Below, one piece after another: positions 1 through 7,848 of a DNA stretch of 64,000 nt. Within the stretch, counting starts at the first letter, position 1; every line of letters starts with the position of its first letter. The translations under genes were made by a program, and so were the position numbers. The notes under the pieces are model-generated. The model saw only the letters and a program-made list of their open reading frames with translations, did no database searches and was not told the origin of the DNA. The stretch comes from Rhodanobacter sp. DHB23 (lineage in GTDB: Bacteria > Pseudomonadota > Gammaproteobacteria > Xanthomonadales > Rhodanobacteraceae), in assembly GCF_014842975.1 (NCBI RefSeq), contig NZ_JACYXK010000029.1, positions 124,001 to 188,000 of the forward strand. Direction: 5' to 3'.

Positions 1-40
1 CTATGCGGGCGTTCTGCGCGCCATGCGCTTGTCCAGCCTG

Positions 41-140
41 CGCTGGGATGACGAGCAAAATCAGCATCCATGAGATATGTGGCCAACCAGGAAACCTCCG
101 ATTTCGCTCGTCATCGCATCCCAGCGAAAGCTGGAATGAC
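41..140. repeat. Dispersed palindromic repeat fragment (CGTCAT-type)
   Basis: The first 250 bases hold no gene I can support. Bases 41-56 (CGCTGGGATGACGAGC) recur inverted at 106-126, with a 5-base insertion in the second arm. A small hairpin (CCAGC-GAAA-GCTGG) follows at 121-134 and then AATGACG. The same 'valid-looking' CGTCAT...ATGACG theme appears as a fuller inverted repeat at 7681-7785, so this is a member of a dispersed intergenic repeat family. Confidence 0.55.
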
Positions 141-250
141 GCGCCGGAAATCTACTTCCGACCTCGCCTGGGCCAGACCCCTCAAGCCAGACGCGTGGCA
201 CTGGTTGGGCTTGCCACCGATCAGGCCGGGCATGACCGGGTGGACCTGCC

Positions 251-1042
251 TCACTCCCCCTCGCCATCCTCCTCGAAGCGCAGGTGCTTGACGCTGCGCC
301 CGTTGCGGCGGACCAGCTTGAGCGCCTCGATGCCGATGCGGATGTGCGCCTCGACGTATTTCTCGGTGACCTTGCGGTCGCTGGCCTCGGTCTTCACGCC
401 TTCGGGGATCATCGGCTGGTCGGACACCAGCAGCAGCGCGCCGCAGGGGATCTCGTTGGCGAAGCCGGCGGCGAAGATGGTGGCGGTCTCCATGTCGATC
501 GCCATGCTGCGCGTCTGGCGCAGCCGCTCCTTGAACGCTTCGTCGTGTTCCCAGACGCGGCGGTTGGTGGTGTAGACGGTGCCGGTCCAGTAGTCGTGGC
601 CGAGGTCGCGGATCATGGTGGAGACGGCGCGCTGCAACTGGAACGCGGGCAGGGCCGGCACCTCGGGCGGCAAGTAGTCGTTGCTGGTGCCCTCGCCGCG
701 GATCGCGGCGATCGGCAGCACCAGGTCGCCGATCTGGTTCTTCTTCTTGAGCCCGCCGCACTTGCCGAGGAACAGCGCGGCCTGCGGCCTGATCGCACCG
801 AGCAGGTCCATCACGGTGGCGGCGTTGGGGCTGCCCATGCCGAAGTTGACGAGGGTGATGCCGTCGGCGGTGGCGTTGGGCATGGGGCGGTCGCGGCCGT
901 GCACCTCCACGCCGTGCCAGTCGGCGAACAGGTCCACGTAGTGGCCGAAGTTGGTGAGCAGGATGTACTGGCCGAACTGCTCCAGCGGCGTGCCGGTGTA
1001 GCGCGGCAGCCAGTTGGCGACGATCTCGTGCTTGTCCTTCAT
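251..1042 (-). CDS. amn: AMP nucleosidase, short form
   Basis: This 263-residue protein should cleave AMP to adenine and ribose 5-phosphate in the cytoplasm, which balances the adenylate pool. It has the nucleoside-phosphorylase fold: the glycine/serine motif FGMGSPNAA at 67-75, GKCGG at 93-97, the nucleoside-binding IDMET at 182-186, and SDQP at 207-210. The classical E. coli enzyme is about 484 residues. This one matches only its catalytic C-terminal part, as is usual for the short proteobacterial form. The ATG at 1042 begins MKDKHEI. A 9-bp stem lies in the leader at 1068-1088. The gene is divergent from the DegV-family gene. Confidence 0.88.
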   Translation of the reverse strand: MKDKHEIVANWLPRYTGTPLEQFGQYILLTNFGHYVDLFADWHGVEVHGRDRPMPNATADGITLVNFGMGSPNAATVMDLLGAIRPQAALFLGKCGGLKKKNQIGDLVLPIAAIRGEGTSNDYLPPEVPALPAFQLQRAVSTMIRDLGHDYWTGTVYTTNRRVWEHDEAFKERLRQTRSMAIDMETATIFAAGFANEIPCGALLLVSDQPMIPEGVKTEASDRKVTEKYVEAHIRIGIEALKLVRRNGRSVKHLRFEEDGEGE

Positions 1043-1067
1043 GGGGTATTGCCTTGTCGGATGTGTC

Positions 1068-1088
1068 CTTCCGCCGGCCCGGCGGAAG
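1068..1088. promoter_or_regulatory. Inverted repeat in the amn leader
   Basis: CTTCCGCCG (1068-1076) and CGGCGGAAG (1080-1088) are exact reverse complements around a 3-base loop. The element lies 26 bases upstream of the amn ATG, between amn and the divergent DegV-family gene. It could be an operator or a leader hairpin. No T-tract follows, so a terminator is unlikely. Confidence 0.4.
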
Positions 1089-1201
1089 CTGACCGGCGAC
1101 GCCACGCCGGCGGGTTCCTGGAGTCTGCCTTCATTATGTACGCTGCCCGCCGATCTGCACCGTGTTATGTTGCGATCGCCACACAAACAGGGCCACGACA
1201 C

Positions 1202-2146
1202 ATGCGCATGGGACTGACGATAGACGCTTCCTGCGATCTGCCGCAGGACTTCCTGCAACAGCACCGCATCGTGGTGATGCCGGTCACCATCAGGGTGGAC
1301 GACGAAACCTTCACGGACAACCGCGACCCGGCCGAGGTGCAGCGCTTCATCGACCGCCGCCTCGGCAGCCGCAGCCACTCGGCGGAAACCGAGCCGACCA
1401 CGGCCGAGGAGGTGCAGGAACTGTTCCTGGGACGCCTGGTGCTCGAGTACGACTGCGTGTTCTGCCTCACCGTCACCGCCACGCGCAGCCCGATCCACGA
1501 CAACGTGACGCGAGCCAGCTTCAACGTGCTGCGCAACTACCGCGAGATGCGCGAGCAGGCCGGCATCCCGGGCCAGTTCATGATGCGGGTGATCGACACG
1601 CGCAACCTGTTCGCCGGCACGGCACCGGCGATATGGGAGGCGGCGCGGCTGATCGCCGCCGACATGCCGCCGGCGGCGATCCGCGAGCGGCTCAACCACA
1701 TCGCCAGCCACACCTACGGCTACCTGATGCCGCGCGACCTGTACTATCTGCGCGCGCGCGCCAAGAAGAAGAACGACCGCAGCGTGGGCCTGGTCAGCGC
1801 GATGCTGGGCTCGGCGCTGGACATCAAGCCCATCCTGCGCTGCTTCCGCGGCGAAACCGGGCCGGTGGGCAAGGCGCGCGGCTTCGAGCAGGGCGCGCAG
1901 CAGCTGTTCGACTATGCCGCCGCCCGCGTGCGCGCCGGCCTGATCGTGCCGATGGTATGCGTGAGCTATGGCGGCGATCTGGCCGTGTTGGCGCAACTGC
2001 CCGGCTACGACAAGCTGCGCACGGCCTGCGAGGAATGCGGCGTCGCCCTGCTGGAGGCGCCGATGAGCATCACCGGCATGGTCAACGTGGGCGAGGGCGC
2101 GGTGGCGCTGGGCTTCGCCGCCGAGGAACACGAGCCTGATTTCTGA
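1202..2146 (+). CDS. DegV family protein (fatty-acid-binding EDD fold)
   Basis: This 314-residue protein is of the DegV family, whose members bind a fatty-acid chain between two alpha/beta domains. Several feed fatty acids to acyl-phosphate systems, but the role in this organism is unknown. The diagnostic N-terminus LTIDASCDLP is at residues 5-14. The ligand-pocket regions VIDTRNLFAG and GSALDIKPIL are in the usual order. The ATG at 1202 is used; a second in-frame ATG at 1208 is also possible because neither has a strong ribosome-binding site. The gene is monocistronic and is followed by a REP-type palindrome. Confidence 0.85.
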   Translation: MRMGLTIDASCDLPQDFLQQHRIVVMPVTIRVDDETFTDNRDPAEVQRFIDRRLGSRSHSAETEPTTAEEVQELFLGRLVLEYDCVFCLTVTATRSPIHDNVTRASFNVLRNYREMREQAGIPGQFMMRVIDTRNLFAGTAPAIWEAARLIAADMPPAAIRERLNHIASHTYGYLMPRDLYYLRARAKKKNDRSVGLVSAMLGSALDIKPILRCFRGETGPVGKARGFEQGAQQLFDYAAARVRAGLIVPMVCVSYGGDLAVLAQLPGYDKLRTACEECGVALLEAPMSITGMVNVGEGAVALGFAAEEHEPDF

Positions 2147-2153
2147 TGCCGCG

Positions 2154-2228
2154 GCAGGAGCACCCCGTGCGCGATGGCTCGGGCGCCTGATCGGAGCAGG
2201 AGCATTCGCGCACAGGCTGCGCTCCTGC
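2154..2228. repeat. REP-type paired palindrome
   Basis: GCAGGAGCACCCCGTGCGCG at the left end and its near-complement ending GCTGCGCTCCTGC at the right end face each other across about 30 bases. This is the same family as the elements at 4203, 38554 and 56278, with a G(C/T)AG head followed by a GCGCAC/GTGCGC stem. It lies between two convergent genes and could act as a transcription or mRNA-decay barrier. Confidence 0.65.
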
Positions 2229-2250
2229 ACCACCAACGGCACGCCGGGTT

Positions 2251-3030
2251 TCAGAACCCGTAGCTGAGGAAGCCGCCGTCCACGCCCAGCACCTGCCCGG
2301 TGACATAGCTGGCCGCGGGCAGGCACAGGAAGGCGATCGCCGCGGCCACTTCCTCCGGCTCGCCGATGCGGCGCAGCGGCGTGCGGTCCAGCACCTCCTC
2401 CAGGTAATCCTCGTCGGCCAGCGCCGGGTCGGTGCGCTGGGTGCGGATGTACCAGGGCGCCACCGCGTTGACGCGGATGCCGTCCACCGCCCACTCGGCG
2501 GCGAGGTTGCGGGTGAGCTGGTGCAGCGCGGCCTTGCTCATGCCGTAGGGCGCGCCGGTGCGCACGTGGGTGGCGCCGGACACCGAACCCACGTTGACGA
2601 TGGCCGCGTTCGCGTGCTGGACCAGCTGCGGGTGCGCCAGCCGGCACATCTCGAAGGCGGCGAACAGGTTCAGCTCGAAGATCGCGCGGTAGTCGTCGCC
2701 GTATTCCAGCGCCTGCTTCGGCACGTTGCCGCCGGCGTTGTTGACCAGCAGCGACAAGGGCACGCCGAGGTCGGCCACCCAGTCGAACACCGCCAGCCGG
2801 TCTTCCGCATCGGCCAGGTCGGCGCCCATCGCGTGGACCGCGATGCCGGCGTGCTCGTCGGCCAGCTCCACGCGCACCTGTTCGAGGTAATCCTCGTCGC
2901 GCGCCACCAGCAGCAGGTTCGCGCCCAGTCCGGCCAGCTCGCGCGCGGTGGCGTAGCCGATGCCCTTGCTGGCGCCGGTGACCAGGGCAGTGTGGCCGTG
3001 CAGTTGCCAGGCGTCGATGCGACTGTTCAT
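2251..3030 (-). CDS. SDR family oxidoreductase (tropinone-reductase-like)
   Basis: This is a 259-residue classical short-chain dehydrogenase/reductase that reduces or oxidises an unknown carbonyl/alcohol with NAD(P). The cofactor motif TGASKGIG is at 18-25 and NNAG is at 97-100. The catalytic residues are Ser149, Tyr162 and Lys166 (YGMSK). The C-terminus GVDGGFLSYGF is typical of the tropinone-reductase-like subgroup. The ATG at 3028-3030 is preceded by a divergent 77-base gap to the small lipoprotein gene. The substrate cannot be read from the sequence. Confidence 0.88.
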   Translation of the reverse strand: MNSRIDAWQLHGHTALVTGASKGIGYATARELAGLGANLLLVARDEDYLEQVRVELADEHAGIAVHAMGADLADAEDRLAVFDWVADLGVPLSLLVNNAGGNVPKQALEYGDDYRAIFELNLFAAFEMCRLAHPQLVQHANAAIVNVGSVSGATHVRTGAPYGMSKAALHQLTRNLAAEWAVDGIRVNAVAPWYIRTQRTDPALADEDYLEEVLDRTPLRRIGEPEEVAAAIAFLCLPAASYVTGQVLGVDGGFLSYGF

Positions 3031-3107
3031 GCAACGAGCTTACAGGAAGCTTGCCCGCCGGACGTCCCGGCGGGACACTCGGCACCTGCCATTGGGAGGC
3101 CCCCGCG

Positions 3108-3326
3108 ATGAAAATCCTGCTGCCGTTGCTGTGCCTGTCCACCCTCGCCGCCTGTTCCGGCAAGCCGCCGGAACCGGTCGCGCAGCCCGCCGCCGCGTCC
3201 AGCAGCCACGTTGCCGCGCCCTGGGACGCGATGAAGGCCGACGAACAGCGCGCCAAGGACGTGCAGAAGATCGTGGACAAGCAGGCCGCCGACCAGAACA
3301 AGCAGATCGAGGCGCAGACGCAGTGA
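3108..3326 (+). CDS. Small lipoprotein
   Basis: This is a 72-residue secreted lipoprotein of unknown function. The signal MKILLPLLCLSTLAAC ends in a lipobox with the lipidated cysteine at residue 16. The mature part has a short Pro/Ala stretch and then a charged Lys/Gln/Asp helix (EQRAKDVQKIVDKQAADQNK), which may be coiled. A GGGAGG ribosome site lies 8 bases upstream of the ATG. An upstream in-frame ATG exists but would bury the signal peptide, so I reject it. The gene stands alone between a divergent SDR and a downstream ABC ATPase. Confidence 0.75.
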   Translation: MKILLPLLCLSTLAACSGKPPEPVAQPAAASSSHVAAPWDAMKADEQRAKDVQKIVDKQAADQNKQIEAQTQ

Positions 3327-3332
3327 TTGCCG

Positions 3333-3354
3333 TTTGGCCGTCTTGACGGCCAAA
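3333..3354. promoter_or_regulatory. Perfect 10-bp inverted repeat after the lipoprotein gene
   Basis: TTTGGCCGTC and GACGGCCAAA flank a 2-base centre, starting 7 bases after the lipoprotein stop. The sequence is nearly a perfect palindrome, so it may be a protein-binding site or a terminator stem. No U-tract follows on the + strand. It lies 40 bases before the ABC ATPase start used here. Confidence 0.45.
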
Positions 3355-3393
3355 TACTTGCGCGCCATGGCATTTGCCGGCATCGTTCCGCGC

Positions 3394-4206
3394 ATGGATG
3401 CCAGCCTTGCCGCACCGCCCCTGCTCGAGATCGACGACGCCACCGTGTTGCGCGGCAACCGCCCGGCGCTCGGCCGGTTCAGCCTGCGCGTCGAAGCGGG
3501 CCAGCACACGGCCATCCTCGGCGCCAACGGCTCGGGCAAGTCCACCCTGGTGCAACTGGTCGCACGCCAGCTCTACCCGCTGGCGCCGGGCGACGGCCGC
3601 AGCCCGGTGCGCGTGTTCGGCCGCGACCGCTGGAACGTGGCCGAACTGCGCAGCCTGCTCGGCATCGTCTCGCCGGCGCTGCAGCGCGAATACACCAGTG
3701 ACACGCCGCTGGAGGTGTTCGACGCGGTGGTCTCCGGCTTCTTTGCCGCGCGCGGGCTATGGCTGGACCACGAAATCACTGCCGCCATGCGCGAGCGTGC
3801 GAACGCCGCGCTGGCCCGGACGGAGGCCAGCCACCTGGTCGGCCGCGAGATGGCCAGCCTGTCCACCGGCGAGGCGCGGCGCGTGCTGATCGCCCGCGCG
3901 CTGGTGCATCGCCCGCGCGCGTTGCTGCTGGACGAACCCTGCGCCGGGCTGGATATCGCCAGCCGCCGTCATTTCCTGGAGACCCTGCGCGCGCTGGCGC
4001 GCGGCGGCACCACCTTGCTGCTGGTGACCCATCACGTCGAGGAAATCATCCCCGAGATCGGCCGGGTGCTGCTGCTGAAGGACGGTCGCACGCTGCGCGA
4101 AGGCGACAAGGCCGCCACGCTCACCGGCGAGGCGCTGGGCGAGGCGTTCGGCATGCCGGTACGCGTGACGCGGCACGGCGAGTGGTACGAGGCCGCCGTC
4201 CTGTAG
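3394..4206 (+). CDS. Orphan ABC transporter ATP-binding protein
   Basis: This is a 270-residue single ABC ATPase domain. Walker A GANGSGKST is at 43-51, the signature LSTGE at 156-160, Walker B LLLDE at 177-181, and the switch histidine follows in VTHH (211-214). No permease or binding protein lies beside it. It resembles stand-alone ModF/iron-type ATPases, but its partner cannot be named. The start is uncertain: ATG 3394 is chosen because the conserved LLEIDDATV strand follows directly, although ATG 3367 or TTG 3334 would also be in frame. The TAG stop is supplied by the REP element at 4203. Confidence 0.78.
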   Translation: MDASLAAPPLLEIDDATVLRGNRPALGRFSLRVEAGQHTAILGANGSGKSTLVQLVARQLYPLAPGDGRSPVRVFGRDRWNVAELRSLLGIVSPALQREYTSDTPLEVFDAVVSGFFAARGLWLDHEITAAMRERANAALARTEASHLVGREMASLSTGEARRVLIARALVHRPRALLLDEPCAGLDIASRRHFLETLRALARGGTTLLLVTHHVEEIIPEIGRVLLLKDGRTLREGDKAATLTGEALGEAFGMPVRVTRHGEWYEAAVL

Positions 4207-4279
4207 GAGCGCACCCTGTGCGCGATGCTCTTGCTTCGATCAAGCACCAGAGCCATCGCGCACAGGATGCGCTCCTTAC
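4203..4279. repeat. Paired GTAG-REP palindrome
   Basis: The element starts with GTAG and a GCGCAC-CCT-GTGCGC hairpin. It ends with an inverted copy reading GTAAGGAGCGCATCC on the other strand, about 28 matching bases per arm. It fills the gap between the convergent ABC ATPase and sppA. Its first TAG is the stop codon of the ABC ATPase gene. GTAG-headed REPs are the known substrates of REP-associated tyrosine transposases (RAYTs); no RAYT gene is in the window. Confidence 0.75.
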
Positions 4280-4286
4280 AGCTCAT

Positions 4287-6197
4287 TCACTGCGGGGTGC
4301 TGCAGAAGCAGTAGGCGTAGACGTTCGGCGCGCCGGCCTTCGCATCACGCAGCAGCGACAACTCCGGCGCCGCCAGCGCATGCACCTGCGCGAACCATGG
4401 CGGCAACCGCAGGCCCCAGCCCTGCAGCAACTCCACGCTGGCACTCTGGCTGAAGCCGACCAGGAAGCTCTCGAACGCGCCCATCGGCGCCTGCTGGTAG
4501 TGCACGGAATAATCCGTGCCCAGCTTCGCCAGTCTGGCCGCTTCGTCCTCCGCGTCGCCAAGGCCGCCGAGCTGGTCGACCAGGCCACGTTCCAGTGCCT
4601 GGCTGCCCGTCCACACACGGCCCTGCGCGATGGCGTTGATGGCCTCGAAATCCTTGCCGCGTGCCTTGGCCACACCGCCCACGAAATCACGGTAGCCCTT
4701 GTCGATGATGGCCTGGATCACCGCGCCCACCCTGGGATCGAGCGGGCGGGTGATGTCGAAGGCGCCGGCCATCGGCCCGGTGGCCACGCCGTCGCTCTGG
4801 ACGCCGAACTTGGCCAGCGTGTTCGGCACCGAGTAGTACATGCCGAAGATGCCGATGGAGCCGGTGATGGTATTGGGCTCGGCGAAGATGCGATCGGCGT
4901 TCATCGAGATCCAGTAGCCGCCGCTGGCGGCCACGTCGCCCATCGACACCACCACCGGGATGCCGGCTTCGCGGGTCAGCGCCACCTCGCGGCGGATCTG
5001 CTCGGCGGCGTACACCTCGCCGCCGGGAGAGTCGACGCGCAGCACCAGCGCCTTGGTGCGCTTGTCCTCGCGCGCGGCGCGGATCAGCGCGGCGGTGGAT
5101 TCGCCGCCGATGGAACCCGCCGGCCGCTTGCCGCCGGCGATCTCGCCTTCGGCCACCACCACGGTCACGCCGGAGGCGAACAGGTCCGCGCCGTTCGACA
5201 CGTCGGCGGCGTAATGCGCGAGGTCCACCGAGCGGAAGCCGCGGCCGCTCTTCGCGGCGGGCACGCCCTGCTCGCGCAGCGACGCGATCAGCTCGGCACG
5301 CGTGGCGGTGCCGTCGATCAGGTGCTGGTTGAGCGCCAGTTGCGCGAGATCGCCCTGGGTGCTCCCGATGGTCTGCGGCAGGTCGTCCACGTCGGCGCGC
5401 AGCGTCGCCGGATCGAGCTTGCGCAGCTTCGCCACCTCGGCGAGGTATTCGTCCCACAGCCCGCCCATCCAGTAGCCGTCGGCTTCCTTCGAGGCGGGCG
5501 AGGCGTGATCGAGGATGTACGGCTCGGCCGCGCTCTTGAACTCGCCCACGCGGAACAGATGCACGTCCACGCCCAGCTTGTCGAGCAGGTCCTTGTAGAA
5601 CAGGCGGTAGTTGGCCAGGCCGGTGAGCATCAGGCCGCCCTGCGGATCGAGCAGCACGCGGTCGGCGTGGGCGGCGAGGTAATACTGGCCCTGGTCGAGG
5701 TTCGCCGCCCAGGCAAGCACCGGCTTGCCGGTGGCGCGGAAGCGGTCCAGCGCCGCGCCCACTTCGCGCAGCGCGGCGAAGCCGCCGGCATGCAGCTCGT
5801 CCGGCAGCAGCAGGATGCGGCTGATGCGCCTGTCCTTCGCCGCGGCGTCGATGGCGCCCACCAGGTCGCGCAACTGCACCTGCTGCGACTTGTCGCCGGA
5901 GAGTTTCGCCAGCGCGCGCTGCAGCGGGTCGACGCTGTACTGCTCGACCAGCTGGCCCTCGGGTTCCAGCACCAGCACGCTGCCGTCCAGCACGGCGCCC
6001 TTGCCGCGGCCGGCGGCGACGCCGCCGATGACCAGCAGCAGCACGATGAACAGGAAGAAGAAAAACACCGCGTTGACGATGAGCAGGCGCACCACGTTGA
6101 TGCCGCGGCCGATGCCGCACAGCGCGGCCCAGAAACCGTTGCGGCGCGGCGGCACGGGCGGCGGCGAGGGGCGGGAGGGCATGGGCGGTGGCGGCAT
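4287..6197 (-). CDS. sppA: Signal peptide peptidase SppA, 67K type
   Basis: This 636-residue membrane-anchored serine protease digests signal peptides left in the inner membrane after export. A proline-rich cytoplasmic N-terminus precedes one membrane anchor (about 36-60). Two tandem S49 domains follow. The catalytic lysine is Lys221 (GEFKS) in the first, and the nucleophile is Ser425 (DVAASGG) in the second, which matches the Lys-Ser dyad split of the E. coli enzyme. The length fits the long 67K form. The ATG at 6197 is used. The C-terminal tail YCFCSTPQ is unusual in carrying two cysteines. Confidence 0.93.
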   Translation of the reverse strand: MPPPPMPSRPSPPPVPPRRNGFWAALCGIGRGINVVRLLIVNAVFFFFLFIVLLLVIGGVAAGRGKGAVLDGSVLVLEPEGQLVEQYSVDPLQRALAKLSGDKSQQVQLRDLVGAIDAAAKDRRISRILLLPDELHAGGFAALREVGAALDRFRATGKPVLAWAANLDQGQYYLAAHADRVLLDPQGGLMLTGLANYRLFYKDLLDKLGVDVHLFRVGEFKSAAEPYILDHASPASKEADGYWMGGLWDEYLAEVAKLRKLDPATLRADVDDLPQTIGSTQGDLAQLALNQHLIDGTATRAELIASLREQGVPAAKSGRGFRSVDLAHYAADVSNGADLFASGVTVVVAEGEIAGGKRPAGSIGGESTAALIRAAREDKRTKALVLRVDSPGGEVYAAEQIRREVALTREAGIPVVVSMGDVAASGGYWISMNADRIFAEPNTITGSIGIFGMYYSVPNTLAKFGVQSDGVATGPMAGAFDITRPLDPRVGAVIQAIIDKGYRDFVGGVAKARGKDFEAINAIAQGRVWTGSQALERGLVDQLGGLGDAEDEAARLAKLGTDYSVHYQQAPMGAFESFLVGFSQSASVELLQGWGLRLPPWFAQVHALAAPELSLLRDAKAGAPNVYAYCFCSTPQ

Positions 6198-6251
6198 CGT
6201 TGCGGGCTCCTTGCAGGTGGCCGCTAGCGTAGCCGTTCGCGTGGCGGCGCG

Positions 6252-7649
6252 TCAGGCTTGCGCCGCCACCCCTGCCGACGGCGACAGGTGCGCCCGCCAG
6301 CGCTCGCGCCGCGCACTGCGCCAGAAGCGCACGAACAGCATCACCGCCGCCACCGAAAGCCCGGCGATCAGGCCCATCCACATGCCGCGCGCGCCCAGGC
6401 CGTGGTGGAAAGCCAGCCACCAGCCGGCGGGCATGCCCACGCACCAGTAGGCGAACAGGGTGATCGCCATCGGCACGCGGGTGTCCTTGAGGCCGCGCAG
6501 CGCGCCGTTCGAGGCGACCTGGACGCCGTCGGAGAACTGGAACAGCCCGGCCAGCACGATCAGCTGCGCCGCCAGCGCGATCACCTTCGCATCGTGCGTG
6601 TACAGCGTGGCGATGAAATGCGGCACCGCCAGCATGATCGTGGCGGATACCAGCTGCGAGGCCAGCGTCAGGCCGATGCCGCAGAAGCCGGCATAGCGCA
6701 CGCCGCGCGCGTCGCCGCGCCCCACCGCGTTGCCCACGCGCACGGTGATCGCCATCGCCAGGCCCAGCGGCACCATGAAGAACAGCGTGGCGACGTTGAG
6801 CGCCACCTGGTGGCTGGCGATCACGTCCTCGCCCAGCGTGCTGATGATCAGCGCGGTGGCCACGAACAGGCCGCCCTCGGCCAGCAGGGTCACCGCCATC
6901 GGCGCGCCCACGTGCAGCAGCGCGCCTATGCGCCGCCAGTCGGGCCATTCGAAATGCTCCAGCAGGTTCAGGCCGCGATAGTTGCGATGCTTCGTCACGT
7001 ACACGGCGAAACCGGCCATCTCCAGCCACAGCACCGTGGCGGTGGCGATGCCGCAACCATGCGCGCCCTGCGGCGGGATGCCCAGCTTGCCGAACATCAG
7101 CACATAGCCCAGCGGAACCAGCAGCAACAGGCCGCCGAAGCCGAAGTACATCGACGGGCGCGTCAGCGACAGACCTTCGGACAGGCCACGCAACGCGAAA
7201 TAGCAGGTCAGCGCGGGTGCGCCCCAGCTGATCGCGGACAGGAAACGCAGCACGTCGCCGCGCAGGCTGGGCGTCACGCCGATCAAGTCGATCAGCGGCC
7301 CCGCGTGGCGCACCGCGAACCACAGCAGCGCGCCCATCGCCACGGCCAGCCACAGCGCCTGCCGGAACACCGCGCCCACTTCGCCGCGGCGTCCCGCGCC
7401 ATCCAGCTGCGCCACCGATGGCGGCACGGCCATCATCATGCCGATGCCGCTGACGATGGCCAGCGACCAGATGCTGGCGCCCACCGCCACGGCGCCCAGC
7501 ACGTGGGCACCCACGTGGCCGGAGAGCACCGCGTCGATCACGTTGCTGCCGACCGCGGCGAGCTGCGCCAGGATCAGCGGAATGGCGAGGCGCACGGTGG
7601 CGCCGATTTCGTGCCGCACGCGGGCACGCTCGGGACGGAAAGGTCTCAT
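6252..7649 (-). CDS. MATE family multidrug/sodium efflux transporter (NorM-like)
   Basis: This 465-residue inner-membrane antiporter of the MatE family is likely to export cationic drugs or dyes with Na+ or H+. It shows the family's twelve hydrophobic segments in two related halves. The first helix region is LAIPLILAQLAAVGSNVID, and the inter-half repeat begins near APMAVTLLAEGGLFV. The ATG at 7649 is chosen because a short basic N-terminus precedes the first helix. It reads in the same direction as sppA, 54 bases upstream of it, so the two could share a transcript. The substrate is not predictable. Confidence 0.9.
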   Translation of the reverse strand: MRPFRPERARVRHEIGATVRLAIPLILAQLAAVGSNVIDAVLSGHVGAHVLGAVAVGASIWSLAIVSGIGMMMAVPPSVAQLDGAGRRGEVGAVFRQALWLAVAMGALLWFAVRHAGPLIDLIGVTPSLRGDVLRFLSAISWGAPALTCYFALRGLSEGLSLTRPSMYFGFGGLLLLVPLGYVLMFGKLGIPPQGAHGCGIATATVLWLEMAGFAVYVTKHRNYRGLNLLEHFEWPDWRRIGALLHVGAPMAVTLLAEGGLFVATALIISTLGEDVIASHQVALNVATLFFMVPLGLAMAITVRVGNAVGRGDARGVRYAGFCGIGLTLASQLVSATIMLAVPHFIATLYTHDAKVIALAAQLIVLAGLFQFSDGVQVASNGALRGLKDTRVPMAITLFAYWCVGMPAGWWLAFHHGLGARGMWMGLIAGLSVAAVMLFVRFWRSARRERWRAHLSPSAGVAAQA

Positions 7650-7680
7650 GACGCGTCCATTCTAGCCGAGGCGCCATCCG

Positions 7681-7785
7681 GCTTTGCCCGTCATTCCGGC
7701 GCAGGCCGGAATCCAGTAGCCATGATGCATGGGCGAGCGTAATCGCCACTGGATCCCGGCCTACGCCGGGATGACGAGCCAAAGC
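7681..7785. repeat. Large inverted repeat, CGTCATTCCGG type
   Basis: The left arm GCTTTGCCCGTCATTCCGGC (from 7681) and the right arm GCCGGGATGACGAGCCAAAG (ending near 7784) are imperfect reverse complements, each followed inward by GGAATCCAGT/ACTGGATCC. The roughly 105-base element fills the gap between the MATE gene and the divergent DUF3667 gene. Related fragments occur at 41-140. Confidence 0.65.
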
Positions 7786-7848
7786 AGAGTCGGCACATGC
7801 CGCATGCTGTGCCAAGATCGCAGGCTGCAATGCCAAGAGGGGCACGCG

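Noticed and set aside
1043-3415. A very long open frame on the minus strand continuing upstream from amn across the DegV, SDR and lipoprotein genes
   Set aside because: It is antisense to or out of frame with well-supported genes, is low-complexity Arg/Ala/His, and arises from high GC content. Only its last 264 codons (amn) are real.
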